This document shows positions 5,967 to 6,246 of a stretch of DNA of 6,246 nt, in pieces. Position 1 is the first letter of the stretch. Every line of letters begins with the position of its first letter. This stretch comes from an uncultured Collinsella sp. (lineage in GTDB: Bacteria > Actinomycetota > Coriobacteriia > Coriobacteriales > Coriobacteriaceae), in the NCBI GenBank assembly GCA_959599615.1, contig CAUGKA010000123.1, forward strand, positions 1 to 6,246. Direction: 5' to 3'. A program made the translations under genes and the position numbers. Under the pieces are notes generated by a model that made no database searches, was not told where the DNA came from, and was given only the letters and a program-made list of their open reading frames with translations.

Positions 5967-6246
5967 CTAGTTCAGACGGCTCTTGAGCGCGTCGATGTGA
6001 ATGCCGATCTTAAGGCTGGCGGGATCGATCTGGGCGATCTCCTGCAGGGTGAAGGCAACGGAGCTCGAAAGATTGTGGCAGACGGACTTCATGTTGACGC
6101 CGTTCTCGAGCACGACGTGAAGATCGACCGTAAGGCCGTTCTCGTCGGCGGAGACAAGCACGCCCTTGCGGAGGCGCTGACCGGCAAGCAGGCGCACGCT
6201 CTCGGCGCCCTGGAGCTGCTCAGCCATACCGACGACGCCATAGCAC
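5967..6246 (-). CDS. Asp23/Gls24 family (YloU-like) protein, 5' end outside window
   Basis: The frame is open to the right edge and reads CYGVVGMAEQLQG at the visible start. That CYGVVGMA is a conserved internal motif of YloU-type Asp23 proteins, so the ATG at 6227 is an internal Met, not the start. About 92 residues are visible and the usual length of 110-120 implies that some 20-30 lie outside. Later parts also fit: GVLVSADENGLTVDLHVVLENG, a beta-rich Asp23 core, then VNMKSVCHNLSSSVAFTLQE, and a C-terminus ending SLKIGIHIDALKSRLN. Asp23 family proteins are small alkaline-shock or envelope-associated proteins with no known enzyme activity. The yloU-yloV (fakA) pair is conserved in Bacillus and other Firmicutes, usually beside rpmB, which supports both calls. 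The stop at 5967 lies 27 bases before the kinase start, consistent with one operon. Confidence 0.9.
   Translation of the reverse strand, partial: CYGVVGMAEQLQGAESVRLLAGQRLRKGVLVSADENGLTVDLHVVLENGVNMKSVCHNLSSSVAFTLQEIAQIDPASLKIGIHIDALKSRLN

Noticed and set aside
6225..6227. ATG at 6227 as the start of the Asp23-family gene
   Set aside because: The frame continues upstream to the edge and encodes CYGVVG just before this Met, which is a conserved internal family motif.
1..6246. Mobile element, CRISPR, tRNA or defence-type system
   Set aside because: No direct-repeat arrays, transposase or integrase motifs, or tRNA-like folds were seen; every gene present is a recognisable housekeeping family.

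Overview
All recognisable genes in this window lie on the minus strand and read from the right end to the left. In transcription order they are: an Asp23/Gls24 (YloU-like) protein cut by the right edge, a FakA/YloV-type DAK2 kinase, recG, rsmD, coaD, a short DivIVA/SepIVA-like coiled-coil protein, and a DUF177 (YceD) protein cut by the left edge. The GC-rich codon use, the actinobacterial-type CoaD (KGLR rather than RGLR, no Asn before the GH of the first motif) and this gene order point to a high-GC actinobacterium. The mix of a Firmicutes-like Asp23-FakA-RecG start and an actinobacterial RsmD-CoaD-SepIVA-DUF177 continuation fits Coriobacteriia (Collinsella or a relative) best. That assignment is inferred from gene content and from memory of family sequences; no 16S rRNA gene or other direct marker is present.

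Layout, right to left. From 6246 to 5967 is the C-terminal part of the Asp23-family protein. After 27 bases comes the 553-residue FakA-like kinase (5939-4278). After 10 bases, which form part of a perfect inverted repeat running from the kinase stop codon to the A of the next start, comes the 725-residue RecG (4267-2090). RecG overlaps RsmD (2093-1437) by four bases (ATGA), and RsmD overlaps CoaD (1444-947) by eight. A 68-base gap (879-946) follows; it is the only sizeable non-coding stretch and holds a possible weak promoter and a strong ribosome binding site. The SepIVA-like gene (878-381) then overlaps the DUF177 gene (381 to the left edge) by one base (TAATG). No stretch over 300 bases lacks a gene.

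The tight packing suggests one housekeeping transcription unit joining fatty-acid activation (FakA), replication-fork rescue (RecG), 16S rRNA methylation (RsmD), coenzyme A synthesis (CoaD), probable division or envelope control (SepIVA-like) and, by analogy with other genomes, ribosomal protein and rRNA-linked functions (DUF177, usually next to rpmF). I see no RNA genes, mobile elements, CRISPR arrays or defence genes, and no convincing undescribed system. The points worth a second look are small: the SepIVA-like protein, the inverted repeat at the fakA/recG junction, lineage-specific changes in RecG motifs, and the possible internal promoter.
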